From the NCBI GenBank assembly GCA_964536985.1, contig CAZIBG010000031.1, positions 1-5,283 on the forward strand: 5,283 nt of DNA. The letters run 5' to 3'. The position numbers and the translations under genes were made by a program. The first letter of the stretch is position 1; every line of letters starts with the position of its first letter. Positions 4,680-5,283 of this stretch are shown here, piece by piece. This stretch comes from CAZIBG01 sp964536985 (GTDB lineage Bacteria > Patescibacteriota > Saccharimonadia > Saccharimonadales > AWTP1-31). Under the pieces are notes generated by a model that was not told the origin of the DNA, made no database searches, and saw only the letters and a list, made by a program, of their open reading frames with translations.

Positions 4680-4687
4680 ATAAAGTA

Positions 4688-5283
4688 ATGGCATTTAACT
4701 TACGTCATATATACAAGTCTTTCCCGAATAAGTCTGTTCTAGAAGATATTAGCTTGAGTATTAGCCCTCGTGAAGTTGTTGCTTTAATTGGCGCCAACGG
4801 AGCTGGTAAAACTACTCTGCTAGAGATTCTTCGGCAAGAGCTACAACCCGACTCTGGAAATGTTCAAACTTCTGGTGCAATTGGTTTTGTTCCACAAGAA
4901 GCGATCTTAGGGAAAACAATTCAACAAAGTTTTTCGGCAACGACCGAGTCGTGGCAGATAAACTACGCCCTAGAACTAGTGGGTCTGGGAGACAAAGAAC
5001 TGGACACACCCGTATCTACGTTAAGCGGGGGTCAGAAAACTCGGTTAGCTTTTGCGACCGTGCTAGCACAAGATCCGGAACCATCTTTGCTGTTGTTGGA
5101 CGAACCAACAAACAACTTAGATGCCGACGGACTCGTTTGGCTGGCGGACTTTGTACGCACTTTCGATGGTGCCGTGCTACTAGTTAGTCACGACCGTGAG
5201 TTTGTTAACAAGACGGCCACTAAGATTGCCGAACTGCATAACGCCAAGCTCACCATGTACGGTGGAGATTACGATTTCTACCG
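4688..5283 (+). CDS. ABC-F family ATPase, first nucleotide-binding domain (3' end outside window)
   Basis: ABC-F proteins are soluble, have two ATPase domains and no membrane part, and act on the ribosome as translation factors or antibiotic-resistance proteins. The window holds 198 complete codons, essentially the first domain: Walker A GANGAGKT (35-42), Q-loop Q70 in GFVPQE, signature LSGGQKTR (112-119), Walker B LLLLDEPTNNLD (D138, E139), switch H168 in VSHDREF, and the closing YGGDYDFY that precedes the interdomain linker. DEPTNNLD and SHDREF are typical of ABC-F. Only about 70 residues separate Walker A from the signature, so the arm insertion present in Uup/EttA-type first domains is absent or minimal. 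The start ATG 4688 has a good ribosome binding site. The preceding leader suggests induction by read-through of an attenuator, as known for some resistance ABC-F genes. Subfamily and antibiotic class cannot be told without the linker and second domain. Confidence 0.92.
   Translation, partial: MAFNLRHIYKSFPNKSVLEDISLSISPREVVALIGANGAGKTTLLEILRQELQPDSGNVQTSGAIGFVPQEAILGKTIQQSFSATTESWQINYALELVGLGDKELDTPVSTLSGGQKTRLAFATVLAQDPEPSLLLLDEPTNNLDADGLVWLADFVRTFDGAVLLVSHDREFVNKTATKIAELHNAKLTMYGGDYDFY

Larger units (their letters stand above)
4520..4687 (+). ncRNA. ABC-F leader RNA, putative transcription attenuator
   Basis: The leader of about 168 nt between the promoter and the ABC-F start contains, in order: a Shine-Dalgarno and 7-codon frame (4527-4565), a segment at 4566-4576 complementary to 4641-4651, local hairpin options (ACGC 4573-4576 with GCGT 4582-4585; TAGC with GCTA further on), three TTGAT repeats plus a TTCAT (4596-4615), an intrinsic terminator (4629-4671), and the ABC-F ribosome binding site. 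The 11-bp long-range pairing uses bases in the terminator loop and should compete with terminator folding. Attenuation through a leader peptide is known for several antibiotic-responsive ABC-F genes; its use here is inferred. The alternative is a small stand-alone RNA of about 150 nt ending at the terminator. The exact start is estimated from the promoter. Confidence 0.65.

Noticed and set aside
4812..5187. Open frames on both strands overlapping the ABC-F gene in other frames
   Set aside because: The ABC-F frame has every ATPase motif across this region; the others are shadows.

Overview
The window looks like bacterial chromosome from a small-genome lineage. It is moderately AT-rich, genes are tightly packed or overlapping, all visible stops are TAA or TAG, and some genes have Shine-Dalgarno sites while others have none. 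The flavour of the ABC permease and the compactness suggest Candidate Phyla Radiation bacteria, perhaps Saccharibacteria-like, but that assignment is an impression and not proven by anything here.

Layout. (1) 1-586, plus strand: the 3' end of an unrecognised gene whose last codons overlap the start of a 158-residue protein with a single phospholipase-D HKD motif. (2) 614-3540, minus strand: a three-gene operon read right to left. It holds a MacB/LolD-type ATPase with an extra N-terminal segment, a 647-residue FtsX/MacB-type permease whose start overlaps the ATPase stop, and a 48-residue unrecognised protein. (3) 3541-3893: an AT-rich spacer with the operon promoter at its left edge. (4) 3894-4479, plus strand: a second, gap-free copy of the 586-bp unit at 1-586. 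It carries an intact paralogue of the HKD protein, preceded by only the last 39 codons of the upstream gene. (5) 4484-5283, plus strand: a strong promoter, a leader of about 168 nt with a 7-codon peptide and an intrinsic terminator, then the first nucleotide-binding domain of an ABC-F ATPase cut by the window edge.

How the parts relate. The ATPase and permease should form one membrane complex acting on an unknown substrate or envelope process. The ABC-F protein is a soluble translation-type ATPase, and its leader has the parts of a transcription attenuator, as is known for antibiotic-responsive ABC-F genes. The two HKD proteins are diverged paralogues under strong purifying selection that flank the transporter operon as direct repeats. 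No functional link between the HKD proteins and the transporter is shown by the sequence.

The most interesting items are the ABC-F leader with its long-range complementarity, the 586-bp coding duplication with an overlapping gene start, the probably leaderless ATPase gene, and the unannotated 48-residue gene at the end of the transporter operon.
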